DNA of 64,000 nt from Alphaproteobacteria bacterium (GCA_015062535.1 SUUK01000001.1:319917-383916); one strand, 5' to 3'. Positions 1 through 8,581 are shown, counted from the stretch's first letter. Numbers and translations: made by a program. Notes: generated by a model not told the origin, from the letters alone.

Positions 1-30
1 TAAAATATTACAGCTAACTTGTTTATCCAT
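1..30 (-). CDS. start of an unidentified protein, cut by the window edge
   Basis: Ten codons of a minus-strand gene run off the left edge, beginning with ATG at 30-28 and reading MDKQVSCNIL. An AGGAGG ribosome binding site lies at 35-40, inside the last codons of the gene upstream, so the two genes are probably co-transcribed and translationally close. Too little is present to name it. Confidence 0.5.
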   Translation of the reverse strand, partial: MDKQVSCNIL

Positions 31-38
31 ATTTCCTC

Positions 39-434
39 CTATTTATATTTAGTATGATGCGTAGGACAACTTTCTCGTAGTGATTTACCCGCTTTTGCTC
101 CCATACGACCTCGTACATTTGCTCGTTGATCAACTAGTGATGTTTCAAGTGAATCTCCTTTAATGTTTCTATCAAGATATTCTCTCAAATTACTCAACTT
201 TTGGGCTGTTTTTTCACCATATTGTCCTCTAGATGTTGCTTCATAATTTGCTTTACAATGGAAAAATTTATCACTCATTTCTAAATCTTTTTTCAACATT
301 GTTGCATAATTTTTTGCAAAATCTATTACAGGTGCAGCTTTTCCAAAATAACTAGGCCATTCGGGAATTTTATAATCTTTTATATAATTATCAAGAGCTT
401 TGGCGGTTTTATCGCCATATTTTAATTTTGGCAT
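39..434 (-). CDS. serum amyloid A-like small protein
   Basis: A 131-residue protein without signal peptide or membrane segment. Residues 55-70 (DKFFHCKANYEATSRG) and 100-121 (ending GKSLRES) follow the pattern of vertebrate serum amyloid A: an aromatic-aromatic-His run, then NY(D/E)A..RG, a helical stretch with R84E, then S-L-x-D-Q-x-A-N and a Gly-Arg-rich end. The match is by eye; vertebrate SAA binds lipid and retinol, but no function follows for the bacterial protein. The N-terminal part has a second motif, LKYGDKTAKAL, echoed by QYGEKTAQKL at 71-80, suggesting an internal repeat. The start is supported by AAGGAG upstream. It is followed within 9 bases by another gene. The assignment is tentative. 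Confidence 0.55.
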   Translation of the reverse strand: MPKLKYGDKTAKALDNYIKDYKIPEWPSYFGKAAPVIDFAKNYATMLKKDLEMSDKFFHCKANYEATSRGQYGEKTAQKLSNLREYLDRNIKGDSLETSLVDQRANVRGRMGAKAGKSLRESCPTHHTKYK

Positions 435-488
435 TTTATTTTCTCCTTTTCTAAAACAAAATTACATCTTTAGTTCTAGTCCATACTT

Positions 489-517
489 CATATAGGAATT
501 ATAATATATGAAATCAA
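489..517 (-). promoter_or_regulatory. putative promoter of the SAA-like gene
   Basis: On the minus strand TTGATT (517-512) and TATATG (494-489) are separated by 17 bases, about 55 bases upstream of the ATG at 434. The -35 context ACTTGATT also occurs before the two repeat-protein genes at 11892 and 15252. Confidence 0.4.
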
Positions 518-642
518 GTGTATTTTAAATATTTTTCGATTTTTATGTCACTAACATACATATCAACCACATAAACCAAAAATTAAACATTCCTCCCCTA
601 CACTACTATCATTCAAACTATTTTTATTAAAAGGAGGACATT

Positions 643-1806
643 ATGACATCAAAACGTTTTATCTTAAACGAAACTAGTTATCATGGAAGCGGTGCAATCG
701 AAGCTATTGTTACAGAGGCAAAATCAAGAGCTTTCAAAAAAGCCTTAATCGTAACCGATAAAGACTTAGTAAAATTTAAAGTTGTTGAAAAAGTAACCAA
801 CCTTTTAGATAATGCAAAATTAAAATATGCAATCTTTGATGGAGTAAAAGCAAACCCAAGTGTTGATGTTGTAAAACAAGGCTTAAAAGCTTTCAAAAAA
901 GCTAAAGCTGATTACCTAATTGCCATCGGCGGTGGCTCTCCTCAAGATACAGCTAAAGCCATTGGTATCATTATAAACAACCCCGAATTTGAAGACGTAA
1001 CCTCACTTGAAGGTGTTGCCCCCACCAAAAATAAAGCCGTTCCGATGATTGCCGTTGCAACCACTGCCGGAACAGCAGCCGAAACCACAATCAACTATGT
1101 AATAACCGACGAAAAAAATCGCCGTAAATTCGTTTGTGTTGACCCTCACGATATTCCAGTTGTTGCCGTAGTTGACCCAGATATGATGTCATCAATGCCA
1201 AAATCCTTAACAGCTGCAACAGGTCTAGATGCTCTAACTCATGCCATAGAGGGCTATACTACACTTGGTGCTTGGGAACTAGCCGATACCCTAAACCTAA
1301 AAGCTATCGAAATAATCTCAAGAAGCCTCAAAAAAGCCTGCGATAATGACCCAAAAGGTAGAGAAGATATGGCTTTAGGGCAATATATGACCGGCATGGC
1401 ATTTTCAAACGTAGGTTTAGGTGTTGTTCATGGAATGGCTCACCCATTATCTGCTTTTTATGATACACCACATGGTATCGCAAACGCAGTATTACTTCCT
1501 TATGTTATGGAGTTTAATGCACCAAACACAGGCACAAAATATAAAGAAATTGCACGTGCTATGGGTGTAAAAAATGTTGATAGCATGAAACAAGCAGAAT
1601 ATCGAGAAGCTTGCATTAAAGCTGTAAAAAAACTCTCTAAAACTGTTGGCATTCCAAAAACCTTAAAAGAAATCGGCGTAAAAGAAAAAGACCTTGAAGC
1701 TCTAACAGATGCCGCAATGAAAGATGTTTGTACAGGTGGTAACCCTCGCCCATGCAATCATAAACTTGTTTTAGAAGTTTATAAAAAAGCCTACTATGGC
1801 AAATAA
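643..1806 (+). CDS. fucO: lactaldehyde reductase, iron-containing alcohol dehydrogenase
   Basis: The protein reduces L-lactaldehyde to 1,2-propanediol with NADH at the end of anaerobic fucose or rhamnose breakdown. It aligns along its whole 387 residues with what I recall of E. coli FucO, beginning with ILNET at 7-11. The nucleotide-binding GGGSPQD is at 96-102. The iron ligands known for FucO are all present: Asp196, His200, His263 and His277, within ATGLDALTHAIEGY and HGMAHPLSAFYDTPHG. AAAAGGAGG precedes the ATG. It stands alone with its own terminator; no other fucose gene is in the window. Related 1,2-propanediol or glycerol dehydrogenases of the same family are the main alternative. Confidence 0.9.
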   Translation: MTSKRFILNETSYHGSGAIEAIVTEAKSRAFKKALIVTDKDLVKFKVVEKVTNLLDNAKLKYAIFDGVKANPSVDVVKQGLKAFKKAKADYLIAIGGGSPQDTAKAIGIIINNPEFEDVTSLEGVAPTKNKAVPMIAVATTAGTAAETTINYVITDEKNRRKFVCVDPHDIPVVAVVDPDMMSSMPKSLTAATGLDALTHAIEGYTTLGAWELADTLNLKAIEIISRSLKKACDNDPKGREDMALGQYMTGMAFSNVGLGVVHGMAHPLSAFYDTPHGIANAVLLPYVMEFNAPNTGTKYKEIARAMGVKNVDSMKQAEYREACIKAVKKLSKTVGIPKTLKEIGVKEKDLEALTDAAMKDVCTGGNPRPCNHKLVLEVYKKAYYGK

Positions 1807-1823
1807 TCTTTTTGAAACAAAAC

Positions 1824-1859
1824 AAAAAAAAACTCCGGACCTTAAAATCCGGAGTTTTT
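1824..1859. terminator. bidirectional intrinsic terminator between fucO and the VIT-family gene
   Basis: AACTCCGGA and TCCGGAGTT form a 9-bp stem flanked by an A-run on the left and a T-run on the right, serving both convergent genes. Confidence 0.85.
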
Positions 1860-1875
1860 CTTTTAGCTTATAATA

Positions 1876-2763
1876 TCAAACCTCTATCCCAAAACAAAAT
1901 TTAGCAAGCAATCCAATCAAAAATGAAATACCCGCAACACTCAAACTAATCCCTGCCATCTCCAAAAATCTCGGCATCACCTTTTCACTCTTAACTGTTG
2001 CGATATAAAAGCTAAACATATAAATCAAACAAACAACAATCAAAATCATTGAAACCAATGCCACAACATACATCTCTTTAGGCGCAATTAAATATGGCAT
2101 AGTTAAAAATACCACAGTAATCAAATACGCAATCCCCGTATACACACTTGCTTTCAAAGCATTTTTATTACCTTCTGCCCGTTCAGCCAAATAGTTTGAT
2201 GCAGCCATTGATAAAGTAGCCGCAATACCTGTAATAACACCACTCATAGCAATAAGCTTTGTATTCATCAACACAAAAGTAAGCCCTGCAATAGCACCGG
2301 TTAATTCTACTAAAGCATCATTTAAGCCCAATACCATAGCCCCAGTATAATTCAGCCTTTCTTCATCAAGCATATCCGCTAAAGCATCTTCATGAGCTTT
2401 TTCTTGTGCAACAATATGCTCAATTTCCGGAAAAACTTCTTTTAAATTTTCCATAGAATTAATACCATTATACTCATCTTTTTCAAAAAATTTAATAACA
2501 AACGTATATCCCAAAAGAAAAGCAATTAATTTATAAAACATAACCTTAAATCTATTTGGCTTTATATCTTCTTTAGTATACTGCTTCCAAATAAGAGAAT
2601 GAGCTTTTTCTTCATAAGACATTTTAAGCATAATCTCTTTATTTTTTTCATCTTTCATTCCTTTTGCAATATATGCATAAAGCCTACTTGCCGTTGCTTC
2701 ATCTTTTTGAAAATTTCTAATTATTTCAAGATGTTCTTTAGATATATTAAACTCACTCATCAC
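1876..2763 (-). CDS. mbfA: ferritin-like/VIT1 iron transporter, MbfA type
   Basis: A two-domain membrane protein of 295 residues. Residues about 10-135 form a rubrerythrin-like helical domain with carboxylate and His ligands (Glu22, E51-E52-x2-H55, E121-x2-H124). Residues about 140-295 form a VIT1/CCC1 domain with several hydrophobic helices and the family's conserved segment around LGLNDALVELTGA. This fusion is known from alphaproteobacterial MbfA, which exports iron and protects against peroxide and iron stress; that role is inferred. The first two codons are both ATG, so the start is 2763 or 2760. It converges with fucO on a shared terminator. Confidence 0.8.
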   Translation of the reverse strand: MMSEFNISKEHLEIIRNFQKDEATASRLYAYIAKGMKDEKNKEIMLKMSYEEKAHSLIWKQYTKEDIKPNRFKVMFYKLIAFLLGYTFVIKFFEKDEYNGINSMENLKEVFPEIEHIVAQEKAHEDALADMLDEERLNYTGAMVLGLNDALVELTGAIAGLTFVLMNTKLIAMSGVITGIAATLSMAASNYLAERAEGNKNALKASVYTGIAYLITVVFLTMPYLIAPKEMYVVALVSMILIVVCLIYMFSFYIATVKSEKVMPRFLEMAGISLSVAGISFLIGLLAKFCFGIEV

Positions 2764-2879
2764 ATTTTCCTAAACCAATAAAAAAAAATCATTTGCCTTA
2801 ATATTTTTTACTTTATAAACTATATCACATTTATCAAGTATTTTTATCACTTTATAACAACTCTAAAAAAGGCTCCAAA

Positions 2880-3338
2880 ATGATTAAAGTTTTATTTGTA
2901 TGTTTAGGAAATATCTGTCGCTCACCAATGGCTCAGTTTGTGTTTAAGCAAATGGTAGAAGAACGTGGTTTAAGAGATAAGTTTGAAATAGATTCTGCTG
3001 CAACCGAAAGCTATAATGAAATGTGCCATGCCGGTATTCACTATGGCACAAGGGAAATACTAACCGCTATGCACGTTCCTTTTGAGGAACATTACTCTCG
3101 TCGTATTCGCCCACACGACTACGCTTACTATGATTATATCTTAGCGATGGATGACAGCAATATCGAAGACATTCAATCTATCACCGGTCCGGATACAGAA
3201 AACAAAATCCACCGTTTGCTTGATTTTGCAAACAAGCCCCGTAATATTAAAGACCCATGGTACACTGGAAACTTTGATGAAACCTATTGGGATATTTACG
3301 AGGGCTCAGATGCTTTTCTAAAACATCTAAATCTATAA
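2880..3338 (+). CDS. low molecular weight protein-tyrosine phosphatase
   Basis: A cytoplasmic phosphatase of 152 residues, the usual family length. The P-loop C8-LGNIC-R14-S15 matches the C-x5-R-S signature, and the general-acid Asp125 sits in DPWYTG near the end, with the family's closing pattern F-x-x-x-Y-x-x-I-x-x-G. In bacteria such enzymes act on tyrosine-phosphorylated exopolysaccharide kinases or small phosphoesters; no kinase partner is nearby, so the substrate is unknown. The start is supported by AAGG shortly upstream. Confidence 0.9.
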   Translation: MIKVLFVCLGNICRSPMAQFVFKQMVEERGLRDKFEIDSAATESYNEMCHAGIHYGTREILTAMHVPFEEHYSRRIRPHDYAYYDYILAMDDSNIEDIQSITGPDTENKIHRLLDFANKPRNIKDPWYTGNFDETYWDIYEGSDAFLKHLNL

Positions 3339-3347
3339 CAAAAAAAA

Positions 3348-3881
3348 CTACATAGTCCTTATCCAAACTCTTAATTCTTTTTTATCATCAAACAAAAAAG
3401 GCTCATCTTCTCTTCCGCCAAATTCTTTCATTACTTTTATCATTGTTTTATATGAGCCAACATTTAAAGCATTACAAGTAACTAAAACCTCTTTGAGCCC
3501 CAAAACCTCTTTTGCATATTTACAACATTTCTTTAAGCCTAAACTTGCCAACCCTTTCTTCCTACAAGATGGAATAATATAATACGCAACATTTCCGCCC
3601 TTTTTCTTTAATTCATCAGTTAAACTATGGCGAATATCAAAAGCTCCAACAAATTTATCACCTTCAATCAACCATAATCTTGACTGCCTAACATATCCTT
3701 CTTTTAAGCCAACACCTAAACGTTCATTTTCGCTATTTAGTTTAAAATCTGCAAAATTATCATATTTAAGCCCTACTTTAATCCCATTAGTATCAAAATC
3801 AGTTGGAAATTTCTTAAATTCCTCCACCCCTTCTAAAAATGACATCCAATATTTTTCTTCTGGTAAAATAAGCTTAAACAT
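3348..3881 (-). CDS. GNAT-family N-acetyltransferase
   Basis: A 177-residue acetyltransferase of the predicted-acetyltransferase type (the COG3981-like group). Motif A is seen at about 92-110, where a beta strand (NVAYYIIPSCRKKG) runs into the acetyl-CoA-binding loop and helix (LASLGLKKCC). A second strand, LKEVLVTCNALN, follows, and then the helix that closes the fold (SYKTMIKVMKEFGG). Substrate unknown. GAGGAG precedes the start. It ends 9 bases from the convergent phosphatase gene. Confidence 0.75.
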   Translation of the reverse strand: MFKLILPEEKYWMSFLEGVEEFKKFPTDFDTNGIKVGLKYDNFADFKLNSENERLGVGLKEGYVRQSRLWLIEGDKFVGAFDIRHSLTDELKKKGGNVAYYIIPSCRKKGLASLGLKKCCKYAKEVLGLKEVLVTCNALNVGSYKTMIKVMKEFGGREDEPFLFDDKKELRVWIRTM

Positions 3882-3944
3882 TTAAAACTCCTCAATATTT
3901 ATACTAAAACAATAAAAGCATATCTTCTAAAAGACAAACATGCA

Positions 3945-3985
3945 ACAAAAAAACAGCCCTAAGTTCTCACTTAAAGCTGTTTTTC
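3945..3985. terminator. intrinsic terminator after the acyl carrier protein gene
   Basis: AACAGC and GCTGTT enclose an inner ACTTA/TAAGT stem, with A- and T-runs on both sides. It serves the minus-strand ACP gene. Confidence 0.7.
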
Positions 3986-3990
3986 TATAT

Positions 3991-4263
3991 TTAAGGAATT
4001 AACCTGCAAACCGTATTAACAACGTCCTCAACAGTCTTCCAACTATCAACACAAACATCATTAATCTTAACCGAAAACTCCTTTTCCAGAGCCATAACAA
4101 GTTCTGTCAAATCAAGACTGTCAAACCCTAAATCTCCGAAAAGACGAGAGTTATACTCAACATCACTCCATCCTAAAAGACGAGAGTTATACTCCTCATC
4201 ACTCCATCCTAAATGTTTATACACAAACGCATGCACAAACTCAAAAACCTTTTGTCTTTTCAT
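3991..4263 (-). CDS. acyl carrier protein with a 12-residue internal duplication
   Basis: A 90-residue acyl carrier protein. The phosphopantetheine site is Ser49 in GFDSLD, followed by helix II (LTELVMALEKEF) and the usual acidic C-terminal helices. It carries acyl groups as thioesters for a synthase that is not in this window. The region before the site contains LGWSDEEYNSRL followed at once by LGWSDVEYNSRL, an in-frame 36-base tandem duplication that lengthens the loop between helix I and the active serine. I start at ATG 4263 (MKRQKVFEF) rather than 4317 because the extra 18 residues are hydrophobic and unlike ACPs. No Shine-Dalgarno site is evident. It is probably a specialised ACP rather than the fatty-acid AcpP. 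Confidence 0.75.
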   Translation of the reverse strand: MKRQKVFEFVHAFVYKHLGWSDEEYNSRLLGWSDVEYNSRLFGDLGFDSLDLTELVMALEKEFSVKINDVCVDSWKTVEDVVNTVCRLIP

Positions 4264-4500
4264 AATTATAAATTTAAATATAAGAAAATAATAAATAAGC
4301 TGACTTAACCATAACACACTTTTTTAAATTTTTCAATAAAAAAAAACACCTAAAAACCGCTTTTCTCCATATTTAAATAAAAAAAGAATTAGATACTAAA
4401 AAACAAACTTACGTAATTTTATTTGATTTTTTAAAAAAAAATTATTAATATTGCTTCGTTTAAGAAAAATAATTATGTAAAACTATTAAAATAATTTATT

Positions 4501-5247
4501 ATGGATGTTAGCAAAAAAGAAAAACTATTAAGAAATCTTTGGTATGTTGATGAAAATCTTAAACTTACCAATGACCCAACTAAAAGTGTGGGTTTTATTG
4601 ACCTTGTGCTAGTTAAAGATGCTTATGCGCCTTATTTCGTCATTACTTTTTTTGAGCGTATTGGTGTTGCTAAATCAAGCATCGAGGCAAGAAACCTCAT
4701 AGACCAATGGTTGAAGCGTAAATATGGTACACATCGTTTAGCAACAAGGAACACTACATTTGATCCCATAATTCCGCTTGCGTCATCTGTTGCATTTTGT
4801 AAAGAAAATTTTGCAAAGCACGGCAGAGAAATGGAATATTGTTGGGTGTTGGAACCATTTGAGTGTAAAATTCACATTGATGACATCAATTACAGAGTAG
4901 ATACAGCTTTTCCGATTAAAGATGCCAGAAAGTTTGAAGAAACTGAATGTGGCCAAATAGCATATTATCATGAGTTTGTCCATGATGTAAACGAGGCCTT
5001 CAACGTTTTTCCTGCGGTAATTATTGATTATAATGAATTTCTTGTTCATTGTCAGAGTCATGATTTATTAGATTGCAATCTTTACTCAAACACTCATTCG
5101 CTTCACTGTTGTAATGAAGGTATAATGAGAGAGTATGACTTCAGGCAAAGAACCACACCTATGTTCACAGTGCGTATTGAGGGTGGTTCTTGTAATACTC
5201 CAGGAGAAGTATGGGGAGCAATAGATGGTAATCTTAATAGTTTTTAA
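4501..5247 (+). CDS. hypothetical protein
   Basis: A 248-residue soluble protein without signal peptide, membrane segment or a motif I recognise. It is acidic with many aromatic residues and nine cysteines, several of them in the last third (CQSHDLLDCN, HSLHCCNEG). It is a standalone gene in an AT-rich stretch with no clear ribosome binding site, and is followed by its own terminator. Cysteine and histidine clustering could mean metal binding, but this is a guess. Confidence 0.55.
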   Translation: MDVSKKEKLLRNLWYVDENLKLTNDPTKSVGFIDLVLVKDAYAPYFVITFFERIGVAKSSIEARNLIDQWLKRKYGTHRLATRNTTFDPIIPLASSVAFCKENFAKHGREMEYCWVLEPFECKIHIDDINYRVDTAFPIKDARKFEETECGQIAYYHEFVHDVNEAFNVFPAVIIDYNEFLVHCQSHDLLDCNLYSNTHSLHCCNEGIMREYDFRQRTTPMFTVRIEGGSCNTPGEVWGAIDGNLNSF

Positions 5248-5250
5248 TCA

Positions 5251-5281
5251 AAAACGGAAGCTTTTTAGCTTCCGTTTTTTT
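5251..5281 (+). terminator. intrinsic terminator of the 4501-5247 gene
   Basis: ACGGAAGC and GCTTCCGT form an 8-bp stem followed by seven T, directly after the stop codon. Confidence 0.85.
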
Positions 5282-5310
5282 GTTGGTATCAATTAGATAT
5301 CCCCAAAAAA

Positions 5311-5515
5311 TCACTATTTAAAACAAAAAAGCCTCTTAACCAGAGAGGCTTCTTGAGTGGTGGATCTAACGGACTGAACTTCGCCTTTTGATAAAAGGCT
5401 TGTCCGCACTGGCGCTCATTCGCTAGCGCTCACCGGCGTTCTTTCGTCCTCCTTTCGCTTGTAGTCGAACCTACTCTCCGGTTCAAGTCCACAATTCACT
5501 ATTTAAAACAAAAAA
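5311..5515 (-). other. GC-rich structured island with tRNA-like ends, flanked by a 20-bp direct repeat
   Basis: The 20 bases at 5311-5330 recur exactly at 5496-5515. Each copy is followed by a small terminator hairpin (GCCTCT/AGAGGC and CACC/GGTG) and then by a tRNA 3' end read on the minus strand. The first 3' end (5359-5385) is degenerate; the second belongs to the intact tRNA at 5545-5621. Between them about 100 bases are far richer in G and C than the surroundings and contain strong hairpins, such as GCCTTTT/AAAAGGC and a GCGCTAGC-centred palindrome. It could be a decayed tRNA carrying a palindromic insertion, or an unrecognised structured RNA. I cannot assign it to a known RNA family. 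Confidence 0.45.
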
Positions 5516-5544
5516 ACACCACATAGGGTGTATTTTTGTTTTAA

Positions 5545-5621
5545 TGGTGGGTCCTGTAGGACTCGAACCTACGACCAGACCGTTATGAGCGGCCGGCTCT
5601 AACCAACTGAGCTAAGGACCC
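5545..5621 (-). tRNA. tRNA with CAT anticodon (tRNA-Ile2 or elongator tRNA-Met)
   Basis: A 77-base cloverleaf including encoded CCA. The acceptor stem is GGGTCCT/AGGACCC, the D-arm contains AGCTCAGTTGGTTAGAGC, the anticodon loop is CTCATAA (anticodon CAT) and the T-loop is GGTTCGAGTCC. It lacks the initiator features. The start GGGTCCTTAGCTCAG and the TGGTC variable region resemble the minor isoleucine tRNA that TilS modifies, so I favour Ile2 over Met without certainty. A small hairpin and T-run follow on the minus strand. Confidence 0.93.
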
Positions 5622-5782
5622 ATGTCTTAACGACAAAACGCACTTTATGATAAATATTTTGTAACGTCAATAGATTTTTTTAAATTTCTCCAAAATATTT
5701 TCACTTATCAACAATAAAAACTTGCAAACTCCAAAAAACAGTACTAAATTTCTTATTAAAATTCTATATTATGCTTATCATT

Positions 5783-6310
5783 ATGAAAAAAATTATTATC
5801 ACTATTGTCTTTATTCTAACCTGTTTTTCTTCGATTGCAGTTGCGCAAAACTTTGAAATAACAAATAATAACACATCAGCAAGACTAATCAAGAGCGGTG
5901 CTCCCCAAAGATTCCTCATTGATGATTTTGCTATTTGTTTGTATGATTCTATTGAATACATAGTCTACCATAACTGGATGGATTATAACAAACAAGGCAT
6001 TGTCCCTCATAGTTATTATAGACAATTCCAAAAATTAAACGATACAAACGTATCCGAAAAACAAGAAAGATGTAAGACGCTAAAGAACTCCAAGTATATC
6101 GCAATCGTCGAATTACCTGATAGTATACTAAAATTCAAACATACCTATATCAACGACACATTGCATATAACTTGCCAAAAAGGAAAATATTTAGAAAATA
6201 TTCTAGGAACAACTTCAATTAAAGCCACAACCAAAGGCTTAAAAATGTTTTTAGGATATGGAGGACTTGGTGGAAGGCAAAAGAACCCAGTCTTAATCCT
6301 TTACGAGTAA
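5783..6310 (+). CDS. hypothetical exported protein
   Basis: A protein of about 175 residues with a clear Sec signal peptide (MKKIIITIVFILTCFSSIAVA, cleavage after AVA) and no family I recognise. I start at ATG 5783, which gives a canonical signal peptide; ATG 5771 adds four hydrophobic residues. Two cysteines in the mature part (CLY, CKT) and one near the end (TCQKG) may pair. Placed between a tRNA and a convergent U32 gene, it is a single gene with its own terminator. Confidence 0.6.
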   Translation: MKKIIITIVFILTCFSSIAVAQNFEITNNNTSARLIKSGAPQRFLIDDFAICLYDSIEYIVYHNWMDYNKQGIVPHSYYRQFQKLNDTNVSEKQERCKTLKNSKYIAIVELPDSILKFKHTYINDTLHITCQKGKYLENILGTTSIKATTKGLKMFLGYGGLGGRQKNPVLILYE

Positions 6311-6340
6311 AAACGAGAGCCCAAACTCTCGTTTTTTCTT
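6311..6340. terminator. intrinsic terminator between the exported protein and U32 genes
   Basis: AACGAGAG and CTCTCGTT form a stem followed by six T; it serves the plus-strand gene and possibly the convergent one. Confidence 0.8.
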
Positions 6341-8398
6341 TTACTTTCTAAATACTTGAACTTGGCAATCCTTTGAAATGGCCTCATAAATCCGACCATC
6401 TTTTTTAAGCTCAAAACGCTTAATTCCACCTTTACAATTTTTGCAATCATTTTTCCTAATACAAACAGCCGAAGTAAACAATGGCACTCTGTACCCTACT
6501 TGCTCTTTTATCTCAATAGCTGAAGCTTTTTCTATTTTTAAAGTATTTTCTAAAGAACTTTCAATTGCAACAACGCCCCACTCTACACCGATTTCCTTAA
6601 GTTGCATTGTTGCATACTCATTCATGATATAAACAAAACTACCGCTACCAATCTTAATATCTTTATATTTTTTGAGTAACTCAAAGCCATAGTAATTTTC
6701 AACCAAAAAATTACGAGCTCCCAAATTATAATATTCATCAATAAGCTTTTCTAAAAGTTTTGTATTTCTACAAATTTGAGGCAAAACAACCCACAAAGAA
6801 GAAAAATCTTTATCTTTAAAATCAGATACTTTTTCTCCAATACTCAAGTAATACTTTTCATTTTCATTAATAACACTTTTCTTACTTAAAGGTCTAATTT
6901 CTGGTAAAACAATCTCTTTTTCTTCAACCTTTATATTGTCTAACAACTTTCTTCTTAAATCATTTGCAACCGATACCGGAACAAATCTTTCTTCACTATT
7001 GTTTACCTTAACACTATTTACCCTAAAAATTGTTCCACCAGTTTTCTTAAAAGCATTCTCAATTGCTTCTTCAACCTTTTTAACATCTTTTGCCTTATCA
7101 AAACAACCTTCAACAGATACAAAACATTCATCAGCCATTGCCCAAATTTTATCTTGGCAAACTTCAACAACCACATCTATATCATTTAAGTTCTTATATT
7201 CATTTGGTTTTGGCTTTTTATAATCATATTTACTCTTAACTTCTGTTGATGAAGAAAGATAAACTTCAGCCCCTTCTTTCAAAAAAGGATGTTCCAAAGG
7301 CAATTCAACTTCTACATAACTCCCCTTTTCTGCCTCAAACTGAGGTTTTGAATTAACAAACAAGGACTTTACACCAAAACCAAATGGCTTCTCATCACCT
7401 TCAACATCAATCTGCAATCCATCATAACGAGCAAGCTTATGATTAATCTTAAAACCAAGTCTTGATTTACTAACTTTTTCAACTTTACCAATCAACAAAC
7501 CTCTATGACCAACAAAGTTTTCATCAGTAATATCCCGACTTTTACCCTCAAAATGAAATTTACACCAAGGTCTTGAAAAAACTTGTTTAATATCATTAGC
7601 TTCACTTAGATTTTTTTTCTTTCCATCCAAAATATGCCTATAATAATTTACAACACTTGCAACATATAATGGAGATTTTTTTCTTCCCTCAATTTTTAAA
7701 GAAAGAGCTGGAATTTTATTAACTAATTCTTCTAAAGCCAAATCTTTCATAGAAAACAAATGACGTTTTAACAAAGTTCCATCTTCATCTTTAACAACAA
7801 ATTCACTTCTACAAGGATAAATACATCTTCCTCTATTCGCGCTTTTGCCATATTCTAATGCCGAAAACAAACATTGTCCGCTATAAGAATAACACAAAGC
7901 CCCATGGACAAACACCTCTAAATCAACATCTGGAACTTCTTTTGCAATATTTTCAATTTCACTCAAAGTAAGTTCGCGAGCCAAAACAACTCTTTTAAAT
8001 CCTAATGATTTCAAAAACTTAACACCTTCAGCATTATGAACAGCCATCTGTGTACTTGCATGAAGTTCAATATGAGGTATCAACCTTTTAGCTAAATAAA
8101 AAACACCTAAATCTTGAACAATCAAAGCATCAACTTTAGCCCTATCAACTGCCTTAAAAACCTCAGGCAACTCTTTTACTTCATCTACAGTCAAAATTGT
8201 ATTAATTGCCACAAATACTTTTCTATTAAGACTATGCGCATAAGCAGTAAACTCATCTAATTCGTCAAATGTAAAGTTTTCAGCCCCTGCTCTTGCCGAA
8301 AATTTATTTAATCCAAGATAAACAGCATCTGCACCATAATAAAGAGCTGCATATCCTGCCTCAATATTTCCAGCTGGAGCTAAAAGTTCGTGTTTCAT
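6341..8398 (-). CDS. U32-family protein, RlhA-like 23S rRNA hydroxylase candidate
   Basis: A 685-residue member of peptidase family U32. It opens with ELLAPAGNIEAGYAAL and GADAVYLGL, the TIM-barrel start of the family, and has the cysteine block CYSYSGQCLFSA...NRGRCIYPCR. A middle DUF3656-like domain and a C-terminal CIRKNDCKNCKGG cysteine cluster follow, which together fit the long RlhA group (23S rRNA C2501 hydroxylation, using prephenate and probably an iron-sulphur centre) better than short collagenase-type members. The function is from family knowledge. I start at ATG 8398, preceded by AAGGAC; the 16 extra upstream residues do not match the family. Confidence 0.75.
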   Translation of the reverse strand: MKHELLAPAGNIEAGYAALYYGADAVYLGLNKFSARAGAENFTFDELDEFTAYAHSLNRKVFVAINTILTVDEVKELPEVFKAVDRAKVDALIVQDLGVFYLAKRLIPHIELHASTQMAVHNAEGVKFLKSLGFKRVVLARELTLSEIENIAKEVPDVDLEVFVHGALCYSYSGQCLFSALEYGKSANRGRCIYPCRSEFVVKDEDGTLLKRHLFSMKDLALEELVNKIPALSLKIEGRKKSPLYVASVVNYYRHILDGKKKNLSEANDIKQVFSRPWCKFHFEGKSRDITDENFVGHRGLLIGKVEKVSKSRLGFKINHKLARYDGLQIDVEGDEKPFGFGVKSLFVNSKPQFEAEKGSYVEVELPLEHPFLKEGAEVYLSSSTEVKSKYDYKKPKPNEYKNLNDIDVVVEVCQDKIWAMADECFVSVEGCFDKAKDVKKVEEAIENAFKKTGGTIFRVNSVKVNNSEERFVPVSVANDLRRKLLDNIKVEEKEIVLPEIRPLSKKSVINENEKYYLSIGEKVSDFKDKDFSSLWVVLPQICRNTKLLEKLIDEYYNLGARNFLVENYYGFELLKKYKDIKIGSGSFVYIMNEYATMQLKEIGVEWGVVAIESSLENTLKIEKASAIEIKEQVGYRVPLFTSAVCIRKNDCKNCKGGIKRFELKKDGRIYEAISKDCQVQVFRK

Positions 8399-8552
8399 AA
8401 AAAAGTCCTTATAACAAATTACAACATGCCACAAGATATACAACAAACCAAAATTTTGTCAACCGCAATTTTCCTTAAAAGGACGCTCCTTCCTTGCTTT
8501 CTAGAATCATTTTCATTATTATAAATTAAAGACAAAACAAGTTAAAAAACTC

Positions 8553-8581
8553 TTGACATTTGACACTAAAAGTATTATATG
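8553..8581 (+). promoter_or_regulatory. promoter of rpoD
   Basis: TTGACA at 8553-8558, and TATATG at 8576-8581 after a 17-base spacer, lie about 75 bases upstream of the rpoD start. Confidence 0.6.

Noticed and set aside
4264-4317. Longer N-terminus of the acyl carrier protein
   Set aside because: The 18 extra residues are strongly hydrophobic and unlike any ACP; the ATG at 4263 gives a normal helix I.
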